From Gammaproteobacteria bacterium (GTDB taxonomy: Bacteria > Pseudomonadota > Gammaproteobacteria > Enterobacterales > Alteromonadaceae): 6,800 nucleotides of DNA. The DNA lies in the NCBI GenBank assembly GCA_027484495.1, contig JAIXSW010000090.1, forward strand, positions 1-6,800, written 5' to 3'. Under the pieces are notes generated by a model that saw only the letters and a list, made by a program, of their open reading frames with translations, had not been told where the DNA came from and did no database searches. Both the position numbers and the translations under genes were made by a program. This document shows positions 6,599 through 6,800 of this stretch, one piece after another (within the stretch, counting starts at the first letter, position 1; every line of letters starts with the position of its first letter).

Positions 6599-6661
6599 GT
6601 CTGAGTAGTTCTTGCTTTGTGCTTGTCAGTTTATGTGAAACCCGCCAGTAGCAAACTGCGG

Positions 6662-6695
6662 ACGAAAAAAAACCGGTCTGCTGACCGGTTTTTTC
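6662..6695 (-). terminator. Intrinsic terminator of the gene at the right edge
   Basis: AACCGGTC (6671-6678) and GACCGGTT (6683-6690) form a GC-rich stem with a 4-nt loop. The flanking A and T runs extend it to about 12 bp and give a run of eight T on the minus strand immediately after the stem. It starts about 16 nt after the stop codon of the rightmost gene. The symmetric A/T flanks would also allow it to work on the plus strand, but no plus-strand gene reads into it. Confidence 0.9.
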
Positions 6696-6710
6696 TGAAA
6701 GCGCTGGCGC

Positions 6711-6800
6711 TTATGCGTTTGCTGTCACACCAGCTGTACGTGCTTTACGCACTTTTGCTGCCTGACGGTTGTATGCGTCTGTGAATTGCGCTTTTTCCAG
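6711..6800 (-). CDS. C-terminal fragment of an unidentified gene
   Basis: Only the last 29 codons and the TAA stop (6713-6711) are inside the window. The peptide contains an Ala/Lys/Arg-rich helical stretch (FTDAYNRQAAKVRKARTAG) and ends VTANA. I do not recognise the family. This frame was chosen because it is open to the window edge, its stop lies just before a strong terminator, and its codons (CGT, AAA, GCA, GGT) look like those of a well-expressed gene. The other two minus-strand frames also reach stops near here but give less protein-like sequence. The terminator separates this gene from the peptidase unit. Confidence 0.65.
   Translation of the reverse strand: MEKAQFTDAYNRQAAKVRKARTAGVTANA

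Noticed and set aside
4550..6712. The 13-nt string AGCGCTGGCGCTT occurring at 4550-4562 and at 6700-6712
   Set aside because: The first copy is ordinary coding sequence in the peptidase gene (Lys-Ala-Pro-Ala-Leu) and the second spans a stop codon. Two short GC-rich matches 2 kb apart with no flanking similarity are best taken as chance.

Overview
All genes recognised in this 6.8 kb window lie on the minus strand, so transcription runs from right to left. The protein families, outer-membrane-type lipoproteins and operon content point to a gammaproteobacterium. A non-enteric lineage of the Alteromonadales/Chromatiales type (for example Rheinheimera or Alishewanella) is my guess from protein style only; no rRNA or other phylogenetic marker is present. 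I see no mobile element, CRISPR array, tRNA or rRNA.

Right edge (6662-6800): the C-terminal 29 codons of an unrecognised gene, followed by a strong intrinsic terminator that separates it from the next unit. Middle-right (4059-6525): a two-gene unit. It encodes a 671-residue lipoprotein with three predicted beta-sandwich repeats and a C-terminal M64 (IgA-peptidase-like) metalloprotease domain, then a 155-residue exported protein of unknown function whose start overlaps the peptidase gene by 17 bp. A pair of 7-bp direct repeats, exactly 21 bp apart, lies upstream of the peptidase gene.

Centre-left (572-3931): a tightly packed three-gene signalling operon matching enterobacterial glrK-qseG-glrR (also called qseE-qseG-qseF). 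It consists of a membrane histidine kinase, a lipoprotein with a C-terminal coiled coil, and a sigma54-dependent response regulator. The genes are 1-2 bp apart, and the ribosome binding sites of the second and third genes are written into the last codons of the gene before. In the known system the lipoprotein assists the kinase, the kinase phosphorylates the regulator, and the regulator activates sigma54 promoters. A plausible sigma70-type promoter with an unusual GGCGCC inverted repeat precedes glrK.

Left (219-536): a small DUF2288 gene follows glrR after 35 bp, where E. coli has glnB. At the left edge (1-75) are the first 25 codons of another gene, perhaps an HDOD-domain protein.

The window is mostly ordinary chromosomal core. 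The least explained part is the M64 peptidase lipoprotein with its coupled small exported partner.
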